This document shows positions 1 to 7,835 of a stretch of DNA of 64,000 bases, one piece after another. The notes under the pieces were generated by a model that saw nothing but the letters and a program-made list of their open reading frames with translations, did no database searches and was not told the origin of the DNA. The stretch comes from Mucilaginibacter pedocola (GTDB lineage Bacteria > Bacteroidota > Bacteroidia > Sphingobacteriales > Sphingobacteriaceae): contig NZ_MBTF01000035.1 of assembly GCF_002013915.1 (NCBI RefSeq), forward strand, positions 186,001-250,000, given 5' to 3'. A program made the translations under genes and the position numbers. Each line of letters begins with the position of its first letter. The first letter of the stretch is position 1.

Positions 1-311
1 GCTGTAATTGTATTTTAGACACTAATATATCAGTTTAGTTACACACTTTTTGTTGGGCAATGCTTGCTATTCTTAAAAAAAATGGGTTTTATTGTAAAAT
101 TTTATTTGGTAAAAACACAATTTTACTGGCTTATTACGTTAAGTATTACCAATTTGAAAAACCGCTTAGCGTGTTGTATTAAATTATTATAAAGAATTAC
201 ATAAAAAGTTTTTTTAATTCATTTAAATTCTATTTTTGTTATTCGCATTAAAACGCACACATTTAATTTAACTTATATTACAAACAAAACGAAAACTAAA
301 AATCAAAAGTA
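1..311. other. AT-rich intergenic stretch upstream of the exbB operon
   Basis: This stretch has no credible coding sequence on either strand. It is very AT-rich, as expected for a Bacteroidota promoter region. The only element I can support is the -7-like box at 231-238, described separately. The gene upstream of the window cannot be seen. Confidence 0.6.
231..238 (+). promoter_or_regulatory. Candidate Bacteroidota -7 box for the exbB-tonB operon
   Basis: The bases TATTTTTG match the Bacteroidota -7 consensus TAnnTTTG exactly and lie 73 bases before the exbB start. No clear TTG/TTTG -33 partner is present at the usual distance, only a T-run near 209-217. The match is short, so chance occurrence in AT-rich DNA is possible. 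Confidence 0.35.
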
Positions 312-1154
312 ATGGCAAACGCACCAACAAAACCAACTACCCCTGTAAAGAAAGAAAGCTCAAGTGCATCGGGCCTATTTGCAACTTTAACTATCCCGAT
401 CTGTATTGTAGTAGCTATCTGTATCTTCGTGTTCATTTTGGGTGACTCGAGCCACTTCGTAGGCGGCGACCCTGAGAACGAAGCCGTACAAGGCGACTAC
501 TTCGGTATCATCCACAAAGGTGGTGTTATCGTACCTATCATCATGTCTTACCTGTTAATGGTTATCGTGTTCTCTATCGAGAGGATGATCGTTATCAGCA
601 AAGCTTCAGGCACCGGCAACGTAGAAGTTTTCGTTAAAAAGATCCAATCTTTCCTTAACGCACAAAACATCGACGCTGCAAGCGCAGAGTGCGACAAACA
701 AAAAGGTTCGGTAGCTAACGTTATCAAATCTGGTTTGAAAAAATACAAAGAAATGGAAGTTGACCAGTCAATGGACGTTGATCAAAAAGCTTTGGCTATC
801 CAAAAAGACATCGAAGAAGCAACTGCTTTGGAAATGCCAATGTTAGAGCAAAACCTTACCATCATCGCTACCCTGGTATCTATCGGTACATTAACCGGTC
901 TATTAGGTACGGTAATCGGTATGATCAAGGCGTTCGGTGCGTTAGCAGCATCAGGTGCTCCAAACCAATCAGCACTTTCCGCTTCGATCTCTGAGGCACT
1001 TATCAACACTGCATTGGGTATCGGTACTTCAGCTGTATCAATCGTAATGTACAACGTGTTTACTTCTAAGATTGATAAATTGACTTACGCTATCGACGAA
1101 ACTGGTTTCAGCATCGTTCAAACATTCGGCGCATCGCACAAAAACAGCAAATAG
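312..1154 (+). CDS. exbB: MotA/TolQ/ExbB-family proton channel protein
   Basis: This is the proton-channel subunit of a TonB energising complex in the inner membrane. It is 280 residues long with hydrophobic segments at about residues 23-45, 68-90, 178-205 and 222-245. The region after residue 178 (Thr/Gly-rich, with GTLTGLLGTVIGMI) is the conserved MotA/TolQ/ExbB channel domain. An extra N-terminal membrane segment with a Lys/Ser-rich cytoplasmic tail is common in Bacteroidota members of the family. It is followed by two ExbD genes and tonB, so an ExbB role is more likely than MotA or TolQ. The start is the ATG right after the AT-rich leader; codon use matches the neighbours. Confidence 0.93.
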   Translation: MANAPTKPTTPVKKESSSASGLFATLTIPICIVVAICIFVFILGDSSHFVGGDPENEAVQGDYFGIIHKGGVIVPIIMSYLLMVIVFSIERMIVISKASGTGNVEVFVKKIQSFLNAQNIDAASAECDKQKGSVANVIKSGLKKYKEMEVDQSMDVDQKALAIQKDIEEATALEMPMLEQNLTIIATLVSIGTLTGLLGTVIGMIKAFGALAASGAPNQSALSASISEALINTALGIGTSAVSIVMYNVFTSKIDKLTYAIDETGFSIVQTFGASHKNSK

Positions 1155-1242
1155 TAAAATATTAGAGCGTTTTTCCATCTTATAACAAAATATAATTTGG
1201 AATTTATTTGATATTGTAAAACCTAATATTTAACTTTACACC

Positions 1243-1860
1243 ATGCCAAGAGTAAAAGTCCAAAGAAAGAGCACCTCGATAGATATGACCGCCATGTGCG
1301 ACGTAGCTTTCCTTCTGCTTACTTTCTTTATATTAACAGCAAAGCCAAGGGTTGAGGACCCAGTTCCTGTTGACATCCCGGCTGCAACTACAGAGATACC
1401 TATCCCCGACGATAACATGCTAATGTTAACCGTTGGCCAGGGTAAGGTGTTTTTCTCGGTGGATGGTAACGATATACGCATGCAAACCCTAACCCAGATG
1501 GGTGATAAATACGGTGTGAAATTCACCGATGAGCAAAAGGTTAAATTTTCGGGCTTGCCAATTTTTGGTGTGCCTATGAAACAATTGGCCGGCTATCTGG
1601 ATTTAAATGGAGAAGAGCGTAAAAAGTTCCAACAAACCGGTATCCCTTATGATACTACAGCCAACAACGAGCTGTCGGATTGGATCCGCGAAGCACGTAA
1701 GGTTGACGTAAGCTTGCACAACAAAGCACTACGTATATCTATCAAAGGCGATAACAAGGAAGAGTACCCAACTATCAAAAAACTGATAGGCGTTCTTCAG
1801 AGACAAAAAATTAACAAGTTCGCGCTAATTACCACCGTGAAAGGCGGAACTAAAAAGTAA
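1243..1860 (+). CDS. exbD: ExbD/TolR-family biopolymer transport protein (first copy)
   Basis: ExbD-type protein that forms the proton channel with ExbB and couples the proton gradient to TonB. It has a short basic cytoplasmic N-terminus, then one membrane segment at about residues 14-35 containing the family's Asp in the DMTAMCDVAFLLLTFF context, and a periplasmic domain. At 205 residues it is longer than classical ExbD (about 140), with an insertion in the periplasmic domain. It lies 88 bases after exbB and 6 bases before a second, clearly different exbD, so the two are probably co-transcribed and may form a hetero-oligomer. Confidence 0.9.
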   Translation: MPRVKVQRKSTSIDMTAMCDVAFLLLTFFILTAKPRVEDPVPVDIPAATTEIPIPDDNMLMLTVGQGKVFFSVDGNDIRMQTLTQMGDKYGVKFTDEQKVKFSGLPIFGVPMKQLAGYLDLNGEERKKFQQTGIPYDTTANNELSDWIREARKVDVSLHNKALRISIKGDNKEEYPTIKKLIGVLQRQKINKFALITTVKGGTKK

Positions 1861-1866
1861 AAAAAG

Positions 1867-2400
1867 ATGGCAGAATTAGATACCTCCGGCGGAGGTAAAC
1901 ATAAAGGCGGGAAGGTAAGAAGTAAAAAAGCCTCTACACGCGTGGATTTAACCGCGATGGTGGATTTGGCCTTCTTGTTGATCACCTTCTTTATGCTTAC
2001 CACTACGCTGTCGAAACCTAAGGCAATGGATTTGGCCATGCCTGATAAGGAAGAGCACAATGATGATCAATTGGCGGTTGCTGCTTCGCGTTCCATGACA
2101 CTGTTGTTAGGTGCTAACAATAAAGTAGAGTGGTTTATTGGCGAGCCAGGCAAATCGCAGCCAACTACCGATAATTACGGTAAAGATGGCTTGCGCAAAA
2201 CCCTTATCGAAAAAGGTAAAGAAATTCAACAATCAACCGGTAAATACATGGTTGTGTTAATTAAGCCAAGCGATAAATCAACTTACAAAAACGTGGTTGA
2301 TACGATTGACGAAATGAACATTACCGGCGTACAATCCTATGCAATTGTTGATATTTTGCCGGCCGAGCTTGAATTGCTGAAACGCGACGGTAATTATTAA
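1867..2400 (+). CDS. exbD: ExbD/TolR-family biopolymer transport protein (second copy)
   Basis: This is the second ExbD-type protein of the operon (177 residues). After a Gly/Lys-rich cytoplasmic start, residues about 24-46 form the single membrane segment with the conserved RVDLTAMVDLAFLLITFF pattern, whose Asp is the expected proton-path residue. The remaining 130 residues form a periplasmic ExbD domain. The two exbD genes share the membrane segment but differ in the periplasmic part, so they are paralogs and not a recent duplication. Paired exbD genes beside one exbB are typical of Bacteroidota Ton systems. Confidence 0.9.
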   Translation: MAELDTSGGGKHKGGKVRSKKASTRVDLTAMVDLAFLLITFFMLTTTLSKPKAMDLAMPDKEEHNDDQLAVAASRSMTLLLGANNKVEWFIGEPGKSQPTTDNYGKDGLRKTLIEKGKEIQQSTGKYMVVLIKPSDKSTYKNVVDTIDEMNITGVQSYAIVDILPAELELLKRDGNY

Positions 2401-2423
2401 TAGAACATTAAAAGTATAAGATA

Positions 2424-3251
2424 ATGCTTGGATCAAAATTAGACATATTAAACCAGCAGTGGATAGATGTCGTTTTTACAGGCCGTAACAAAGCTTATGG
2501 AGCTTACGATCTGCGTAAGGAAAACCCTCGCCATACCAACAGGGCCCTTATCATCGGTGTAGCTGTATTTGTATTTGCTATTTCCTTTAAAACCATCCTC
2601 AACAAGCTTGAGGGCTTTATCCCTAAGGAAAAAGAGAAGGTGAAGATCACCGAGGTGGTACTTCCTCCTCCGCCGGTTGACGAAACAAAAAAACCACCTC
2701 CGCCGCCACCGGAGCCACCTAAGCCAAAGGTTGACCAGGTGCGTTTCCCTCCTCCGGTAGTAAAACCGGATAACGAGGTGCGTGAGAAAGAACCACCAAC
2801 CGTAAAAGAGTTGGAAGTTGCTGACCCTGGCCAGAAAGACCAGAAAGGTGACCCGAATGCAGATATCCGTATAGATGAGCCGGTAGGTAACTCTGACGTA
2901 AAGCAAGTGGTAGAGGAAAACCCGAACCAGATCTTTACCGCAGTAGAGCAACAGCCAAGCTTTGGTAACGATGAGAATGCATTTAACAAATATTTGGCAA
3001 AAGCCATCCGTTACCCTGCAGTAGCAAGGGAAAACAACGTACAGGGTAGGGTAATCTTGACCTTCGTTGTGGAGAAAGATGGATCGTTAACAGATATTAA
3101 AGTGCTGAGAGGCATTGGCAGCGGTTGCGACGAAGAAGCTATCCGCGCGCTTAAAGCATCTCCGAAATGGAAACCGGGTATTCAGAACGGCCGCCCTGTA
3201 CGTGTACAGTTCAGCGTTCCGGTAGCGTTTGCTCTGGCTTCAGAAGAATAA
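2424..3251 (+). CDS. tonB: TonB-family energy transducer
   Basis: TonB links the ExbB/ExbD motor to outer-membrane receptors such as SusC. The 275 residues contain a cytoplasmic start, one membrane anchor at about residues 38-55, a Pro-rich spacer from about residue 73 to 120 with runs of consecutive prolines, and a C-terminal TonB_C domain at about 185-275. In this last part the YPAVARENNVQGRVILTF and WKPGIQNGRPV stretches are family hallmarks. The gene follows the second exbD by 23 bases. It is the likely energy source for the two SusC transporters elsewhere in the window, although a genome may hold other TonBs. Confidence 0.95.
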   Translation: MLGSKLDILNQQWIDVVFTGRNKAYGAYDLRKENPRHTNRALIIGVAVFVFAISFKTILNKLEGFIPKEKEKVKITEVVLPPPPVDETKKPPPPPPEPPKPKVDQVRFPPPVVKPDNEVREKEPPTVKELEVADPGQKDQKGDPNADIRIDEPVGNSDVKQVVEENPNQIFTAVEQQPSFGNDENAFNKYLAKAIRYPAVARENNVQGRVILTFVVEKDGSLTDIKVLRGIGSGCDEEAIRALKASPKWKPGIQNGRPVRVQFSVPVAFALASEE

Positions 3252-3257
3252 AAATTA

Positions 3258-3491
3258 ATGTTATTAAATGATAACGGAAAGCAAAAATCGCCCAAAAGGC
3301 GGTTTTTGCTTATTTTAGGAGTAACCGCATTCACGGGTTTCTGTATACTGGGGCTGATGATCATCTTTTGGGACAAGTTTCCTTTAGATTTACCGGTTAC
3401 CCAACGCAGAATATTCGGTTCGATAATTTTGATTTATGCGGTATTGCGTTTCTCACGCTATTTAAGAAAAAGCCCCGAAGATGAAGAATAA
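3258..3491 (+). CDS. Small two-segment membrane protein of the TonB operon
   Basis: I do not recognise a named family. The 77-residue product has a basic N-terminus (KQKSPKRR), a hydrophobic segment at about residues 15-36 and a second near 50-66, ending in an acidic tail. It lies 6 bases after tonB and its last 11 bases overlap the start of the PstS-like gene, which argues for a real translated gene in the same operon. It may be a small accessory subunit of the Ton complex; that is inference from position only. Confidence 0.7.
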   Translation: MLLNDNGKQKSPKRRFLLILGVTAFTGFCILGLMIIFWDKFPLDLPVTQRRIFGSIILIYAVLRFSRYLRKSPEDEE

Positions 3492-4404
3492 CAACATATT
3501 ATTGCTGCTTGGCTTTGGGCTTTTAACAGTTTTTTTTAGCTGCGGGGAAAATAAAACCGATAAAAAAGCAGTTATACAAGACGGCTTCACCTCAGGCACA
3601 CTTGCTTTTGCTGCCGATGAGTCGTTTTCGCCGATAGTGGGCGAGGAAGAATACATTTTTAAAGCCCTTTACCCAAACGCCAAGCCGGTTATCAGCTACG
3701 TAACGGAGGCAGAGGTACTAAACCAGTTGCTTAATGATAAGGTAAGGGTGGCTATTTTGTCGCGCGAGCTGGATACTACAGAAGCAGGTGTGTTAAAGCG
3801 CAGGGCATTGCGTGTAAACGCAAACAAGTTTGCTATTGATGCGGTTACTATTATTGTTAACCAAGCATCGGCTGATACGTTAACATCGGTAAAGGAAATT
3901 ATCGGCATGCTAAATGGCACTGCTAAAACCGATAAAAGCATTGTTTTCGATAACCCCAACTCCAGTTTGGTAAGGTATTTGAAGCAGCTTTCGGGAAGAA
4001 AAGACTTGGTGCAGAAGAATATATATGCACTAAAAAATAACAAAGAAGTTATTAAATATGTGGCGAGCCACGATAATGCAATAGGCATTACAGGTTTTGC
4101 CTGGTTGAACGATCCCGACAAAGACTACGCAGCAGACGTAGATAAGGTGAAAATTGTGGGTGTTAAAGATGACACCAAGGAGACGAAGCACGCAGGCGAA
4201 TACTTTAAACCATCGCAGACTACGCTCGTCCAACATACGTATCCGCTTAGCAGATCGCTGTACATACTCGATTGCACAGGAAGAAAAGGCTTAGGTGCCG
4301 GCTTTGCATCGTTTTTGGCAAGCGACCGTGGTCAGCGGATCATATTGAAATCGGGATTACTGCCTGATTCGATACCGACAAGGGAAATAAACATAACACA
4401 CTAA
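3481..4404 (+). CDS. PstS-like substrate-binding lipoprotein
   Basis: The protein resembles the phosphate-binding PstS/SphX class of periplasmic binding proteins (307 residues). A signal peptide ends in a lipobox (residues about 10-21, FFSCG), so it should be a lipoprotein. The mature part shows the PBP-like pattern: ADESFSPIV near the start, then VRVAILSRELDTTE, and the later YPLSRSLYI stretch. No pstCAB genes are nearby. In Bacteroidota a PstS-like gene next to exbB-exbD-exbD-tonB is a recurring arrangement, so it may serve the Ton system and not a phosphate ABC transporter. The start overlaps the preceding small gene by 11 bases. The ligand cannot be told from sequence. Confidence 0.85.
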   Translation: MKNNNILLLLGFGLLTVFFSCGENKTDKKAVIQDGFTSGTLAFAADESFSPIVGEEEYIFKALYPNAKPVISYVTEAEVLNQLLNDKVRVAILSRELDTTEAGVLKRRALRVNANKFAIDAVTIIVNQASADTLTSVKEIIGMLNGTAKTDKSIVFDNPNSSLVRYLKQLSGRKDLVQKNIYALKNNKEVIKYVASHDNAIGITGFAWLNDPDKDYAADVDKVKIVGVKDDTKETKHAGEYFKPSQTTLVQHTYPLSRSLYILDCTGRKGLGAGFASFLASDRGQRIILKSGLLPDSIPTREINITH

Positions 4405-4443
4405 GAACTATATAAACGGACTATTTTGAATTACGAAACTAAG

Positions 4444-6129
4444 ATGAAAATGATCAGTAAAATAAGTAAACTAATATTGGGCCTGGTGTTCGTGAGCTCG
4501 GTTGTATCGGCGCAGAGCTTGGAAGACGCGCGCAAAGCTATTGATGCAGAGCAGTACCAAAAGGCAAAATCGATGTTGAAGAACCTTACGGTTACTCAGG
4601 CTACTAAAGATGAAAATTTCTTTTACCTGGGTTGGGTATATGTACTGCAAGATTATACCGACTCTGCTAAAACAGCATTTAATAAAGGTATTGCTGTAAA
4701 CCCCAAATCGGCCCTTAACTATGCCGGTTTAGGTGTGGCTGCTTTTGTTGATAAAGACAAAGCTACAGCTACCACAAACTTTAACCAGGCGGTAACATTG
4801 GCCGGCAAAAATACTACCGCTTACGCTTACGTTGGTCGTGGTTATTTAATGGCTCCTGTTAACGATAGGGTAGCCCCTGCCGATGCTGAAGCTGCAATTG
4901 CTATATTAAATAAAGCAAAGGCACTTAATGCAAAGGATGTTGACGTGTTATTGGCTTTGGGCGAAGCTTACCGCACCCAATCTAAAAACACCGAGGCTTT
5001 GAGCAACTACCAGGCCGCTTTGAGCATTAACCCTAAATTGGCGAGCGCTAAAGTAGCCACCGGCGTTATCTGGAAATTCGCTAACAATTTCGAATCGTCA
5101 GAAACCGAATTTAAAGCTGCTTTGGCCATCGACCCTAATTACGGCCCTGCATACCGCGAATGGGCAGAAACAGATGTACGTTGGGCGTTATCTGACCCTA
5201 AAATGGCTTCGGTAAAAATTAAAGAAGCTGTTGATCAGTACCGTAAATACCTTTCGTTGACAGATATGTCTGAAGAATCGCAATTACGTTACGCCGACTT
5301 CCTTGTATATGCAGGTGACTGGAAAACTTTGCAGACCGTTGCTACGGACCTGTCGAAAACATCTAAAAACTTAAAAGTTTATCGTTATTTGGCCTACGCG
5401 GCCTACGAGAACAAAGATTACCCAACCGCATTATCTGCAATGAACACCTGGATCACTAAAGCTGAACCAAAACGTGTTATCGCCCGCGACTACCTGTACT
5501 ATGGCCGTGCGCAAATTGCGTCTCAGCAAGATTCATTGGGTATTGCTTCATTGCAACAAGCTTACCAGTTAGATACTACCCAGGCTGATGTGTATTCTGA
5601 AATGGCTAAATCTTTCTACGCACAAAAGAAATATGAGAAAGCCGGTGACGCTTACCACATGTACTTAACCAAATCGAGAAAAGGTACCTTGAATGATTAT
5701 TTCCGCCAGGGCTTCTCTTACTACTTTGCTTACGATCCGTCTAAACCAAACCCGGATACTACCTTGCTTACCAAAGCAGATTCGGCATTTAGCTATGTGG
5801 AGCAAAAAGCAAGCAAACCAATTGGTGATGTTACCTTATACCGTGCACGTATTGCCGAGTATAAAGACAAAGACCGTAACAACATTAAAGGTTTGGCTAA
5901 GCCATTTTACGAAAAGTATATAACCATAATGACAGCAGCTCCACTTCCGGACGAGAGATCGAAAAAGAATATGGGCGAGGCTTATGCTTACCTTGGTGCT
6001 TACTACGAGTTTAAGGAAAAAGACGAAGCAAAAGCTACTGAGAATTACACCAAAGCAAAAGAAGTTGACCCTACTAATAAGCAGGCGTTGGGCTACTTTA
6101 GCAAAAAAGGTGGTGCCAAAGGTAAATAA
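4444..6129 (+). CDS. Secreted tetratricopeptide-repeat protein
   Basis: A 561-residue TPR protein with a cleavable signal peptide (about residues 1-24, ending VVSAQS). TPR-like helical pairs run along most of the mature chain, for example around residues 30-130, 155-220, 370-420 and 520-555, with typical W/Y/A positions. I chose the ATG at 4444 over a TTG 18 bases upstream because it places the signal peptide correctly (MKMISK). It closes the TonB operon, 39 bases after the PstS-like gene, and is followed by a strong terminator. A scaffold role in the periplasm is plausible but unproven. Confidence 0.88.
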   Translation: MKMISKISKLILGLVFVSSVVSAQSLEDARKAIDAEQYQKAKSMLKNLTVTQATKDENFFYLGWVYVLQDYTDSAKTAFNKGIAVNPKSALNYAGLGVAAFVDKDKATATTNFNQAVTLAGKNTTAYAYVGRGYLMAPVNDRVAPADAEAAIAILNKAKALNAKDVDVLLALGEAYRTQSKNTEALSNYQAALSINPKLASAKVATGVIWKFANNFESSETEFKAALAIDPNYGPAYREWAETDVRWALSDPKMASVKIKEAVDQYRKYLSLTDMSEESQLRYADFLVYAGDWKTLQTVATDLSKTSKNLKVYRYLAYAAYENKDYPTALSAMNTWITKAEPKRVIARDYLYYGRAQIASQQDSLGIASLQQAYQLDTTQADVYSEMAKSFYAQKKYEKAGDAYHMYLTKSRKGTLNDYFRQGFSYYFAYDPSKPNPDTTLLTKADSAFSYVEQKASKPIGDVTLYRARIAEYKDKDRNNIKGLAKPFYEKYITIMTAAPLPDERSKKNMGEAYAYLGAYYEFKEKDEAKATENYTKAKEVDPTNKQALGYFSKKGGAKGK

Positions 6130-6153
6130 TGCCTTTGCCACAATATAAAATAG

Positions 6154-6178
6154 AAAGCCCCTTGTAAAAAGGGGCTTT
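6154..6178 (+). terminator. Rho-independent terminator of the exbB-TPR operon
   Basis: A 10-base perfect stem (AAAGCCCCTT with AAGGGGCTTT) encloses a 5-base loop and runs straight into a T-tract. It starts 25 bases after the TPR stop codon and ends 31 bases before nuoA. Confidence 0.9.
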
Positions 6179-6197
6179 TTTATTTTGCACTCATTTG

Positions 6198-6205
6198 TAT
6201 ATTTG
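6198..6205 (+). promoter_or_regulatory. Candidate -7 box directly before nuoA
   Basis: TATATTTG matches TAnnTTTG and sits only four bases before the nuoA ATG at 6210. If used, transcription would start at or just inside the start codon, giving a leaderless message. No TTG -33 partner is at the standard spacing, so the call is tentative. Confidence 0.3.
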
Positions 6206-6209
6206 CAAC

Positions 6210-6581
6210 ATGGAATTACAAAGTTTACCAGGCGATTTCCTTCCGATAATATTCCAAATGCTTGTGGCAATGGGTTTTGTGGTTACAACCATGTTTGTTA
6301 CACACAAAATTGGCCCTAAGCGCGTAACAAAAGACAAACTTACCCCTTTCGAGTCGGGTATTGAGGTTGTGGGTAACGCACGCACCCCAATGTCAATCAA
6401 ATACTTCCTGGTGGCCATCCTGTTTGTATTGTTTGATGTCGAGGTAATATTTATGTACCCCTGGGCCGTAAACTTCCGCGACCTTGGCCGCGAAGGGCTT
6501 ATAGAGATGTTCATATTTATGGCAACGCTGCTGGCCGGCTTTATATACATCCTCAAAAAGGGTGCACTAAACTGGGATTAA
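6210..6581 (+). CDS. nuoA: NADH-quinone oxidoreductase subunit A
   Basis: NuoA is a three-helix membrane subunit of respiratory complex I at the junction with the peripheral arm. The 123-residue product has membrane segments at about residues 10-30, 65-87 and 95-116, and the conserved YESG-like loop appears as PFESGIEVVGNAR followed by the KYFLVAILFVLFDVEVIFMYPWA helix start. I start at the ATG at 6210; a TTG 15 bases upstream adds only five non-conserved residues. Unlike the other thirteen nuo genes it is separated from nuoB by 208 bases holding a hairpin and a promoter-like box. Confidence 0.95.
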   Translation: MELQSLPGDFLPIIFQMLVAMGFVVTTMFVTHKIGPKRVTKDKLTPFESGIEVVGNARTPMSIKYFLVAILFVLFDVEVIFMYPWAVNFRDLGREGLIEMFIFMATLLAGFIYILKKGALNWD

Positions 6582-6599
6582 GCTTTTTGCTACTTACTT

Positions 6600-6618
6600 A
6601 CGCGCCTCAAGGGCGCGT
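6600..6618 (+). terminator. Terminator-like hairpin after nuoA
   Basis: ACGCGCC pairs with GGCGCGT around a short loop and is followed by a pyrimidine-rich run (TTCTTTTTTC). It lies 18 bases after the nuoA stop and would at least partly uncouple nuoA from nuoB-N. Confidence 0.65.
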
Positions 6619-6735
6619 TTCTTTTTTCAGGACTAACTGTTTTTGAGTGGGATTTAAATGGTGTGCGGCTGTTTAGATTAATTCTAAATATCTCCCCCTG
6701 CCGCCATAGTGTAGGTGTTACAACGTAATTTGTTA

Positions 6736-6743
6736 TAAATTTG
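6736..6743 (+). promoter_or_regulatory. Candidate -7 box for the nuoB-N operon
   Basis: TAAATTTG fits TAnnTTTG and lies 46 bases before the nuoB start, downstream of the terminator-like hairpin behind nuoA. The -33 region has no clean TTG. The position between a terminator and a thirteen-gene run makes it the best promoter candidate here. Confidence 0.4.
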
Positions 6744-6789
6744 CATATCAGCTTAGCTGACGGGTTTATTTTATTTGATAAAAAAATTC

Positions 6790-7332
6790 ATGAGTGATAT
6801 TCAGATAGTTGAGGCTCCGGCCGGTGTAGAAGGCTCAGGCTTTTTTGCCACCTCGCTTGATAAGGCGATAGGTATGGCCCGCGCCAACTCGTTATGGCCT
6901 TTGCCTTTCGCAACATCATGCTGCGGTATCGAGTTTATGGCCACCATGGCCTCTACTTACGATTTGAGCCGTTTCGGTGCCGAGCGTTTAAGCTTTTCGC
7001 CCCGCCAGGCCGACCTGCTGATGGTGATGGGTACCATATCTAAAAAAATGGGCCCGGTATTGCGTCAGGTATACCTGCAAATGGCCGAACCTCGTTGGGT
7101 AATGGCTGTTGGTGCATGCGCATCAAGTGGGGGTATATTTGATACTTACTCGGTTTTGCAAGGCATTGATGAGGTGATACCGGTAGACGTTTATGTACCC
7201 GGCTGCCCGCCCCGCCCCGAGGCTATAATTGATGGCTTTATGGCCATACAAGAGCTGGTGCGTACCGAAACGCTTCGCCGCCGCTCTGAACCTAAATACC
7301 AGGAATTGTTAGCTAAATACGGAATACAATAA
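6790..7332 (+). CDS. nuoB: NADH-quinone oxidoreductase subunit B (N2 cluster subunit)
   Basis: NuoB carries the terminal iron-sulfur cluster N2, which passes electrons to quinone. The 180-residue product shows the four expected Cys ligands: the adjacent pair in ATSCCGIEF, one in VGACASSGG and one in VPGCPPRPEA. The start is placed at the ATG at 6790 and not at a TTG 15 bases upstream, because the family begins close to this Met. The stop overlaps the nuoC start by one base (TAATG), showing translational coupling. Confidence 0.97.
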   Translation: MSDIQIVEAPAGVEGSGFFATSLDKAIGMARANSLWPLPFATSCCGIEFMATMASTYDLSRFGAERLSFSPRQADLLMVMGTISKKMGPVLRQVYLQMAEPRWVMAVGACASSGGIFDTYSVLQGIDEVIPVDVYVPGCPPRPEAIIDGFMAIQELVRTETLRRRSEPKYQELLAKYGIQ

Positions 7333-7835
7333 TGGGTAAGATAGCTAACGAAGTACTGATAGAAAAACTGACCGCCAAATTCCCCGGGGAAGTAGCTGCC
7401 ATAAGCCAGGATTTTGGCTTGCTTGCTGTAGAAACCACCAGGGAGCATATAACCGAAGTATTGTCGTATTTAAAGAACGATGATGAACTGAAGTTTATAT
7501 TCCTTACAGATATCACCGGCGTGCATTACCCGGAACAAGAAAAAGCCATTGGCGTAGTTTACCACCTGCATAGCTTAACAACCAATACCCGCATCCGTGT
7601 GAAGGTTTTCCTGAGTGCCGATGATGTGCATATACCAACTGCCACCACCATTTGGGATGGCGCTAACTGGATGGAGCGCGAAACTTACGACTTTTTCGGC
7701 GTGATATTCGACGGGCATCCCGATCTGCGCAGGATATTGAATGTTGACGATATGACGGCTTTTCCGATGAGGAAAGAATACCCGCTTGAGGATCCGAACC
7801 GTATTGATAAAAAAGATTACTTTTTTGGAAGATAA
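7332..7835 (+). CDS. nuoC: NADH-quinone oxidoreductase subunit C (30 kDa subunit)
   Basis: NuoC is a peripheral-arm subunit of complex I. The 167-residue product has the 30 kDa-subunit signature at about residues 112-135 (WMERETYDFFGVIFDGHP), and ends in the usual RKEYPLEDPNR pattern. It is a separate gene from nuoD, unlike the nuoCD fusion of enterobacteria. It overlaps nuoB and nuoD by one base on each side. Confidence 0.96.
   Translation: MGKIANEVLIEKLTAKFPGEVAAISQDFGLLAVETTREHITEVLSYLKNDDELKFIFLTDITGVHYPEQEKAIGVVYHLHSLTTNTRIRVKVFLSADDVHIPTATTIWDGANWMERETYDFFGVIFDGHPDLRRILNVDDMTAFPMRKEYPLEDPNRIDKKDYFFGR

Noticed and set aside
2448..3007. Two long open frames on the minus strand inside tonB
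   Set aside because: They are antisense shadows of the proline-rich tonB sequence, with low-complexity Gly/Ser or Arg/Phe content and no family motif.
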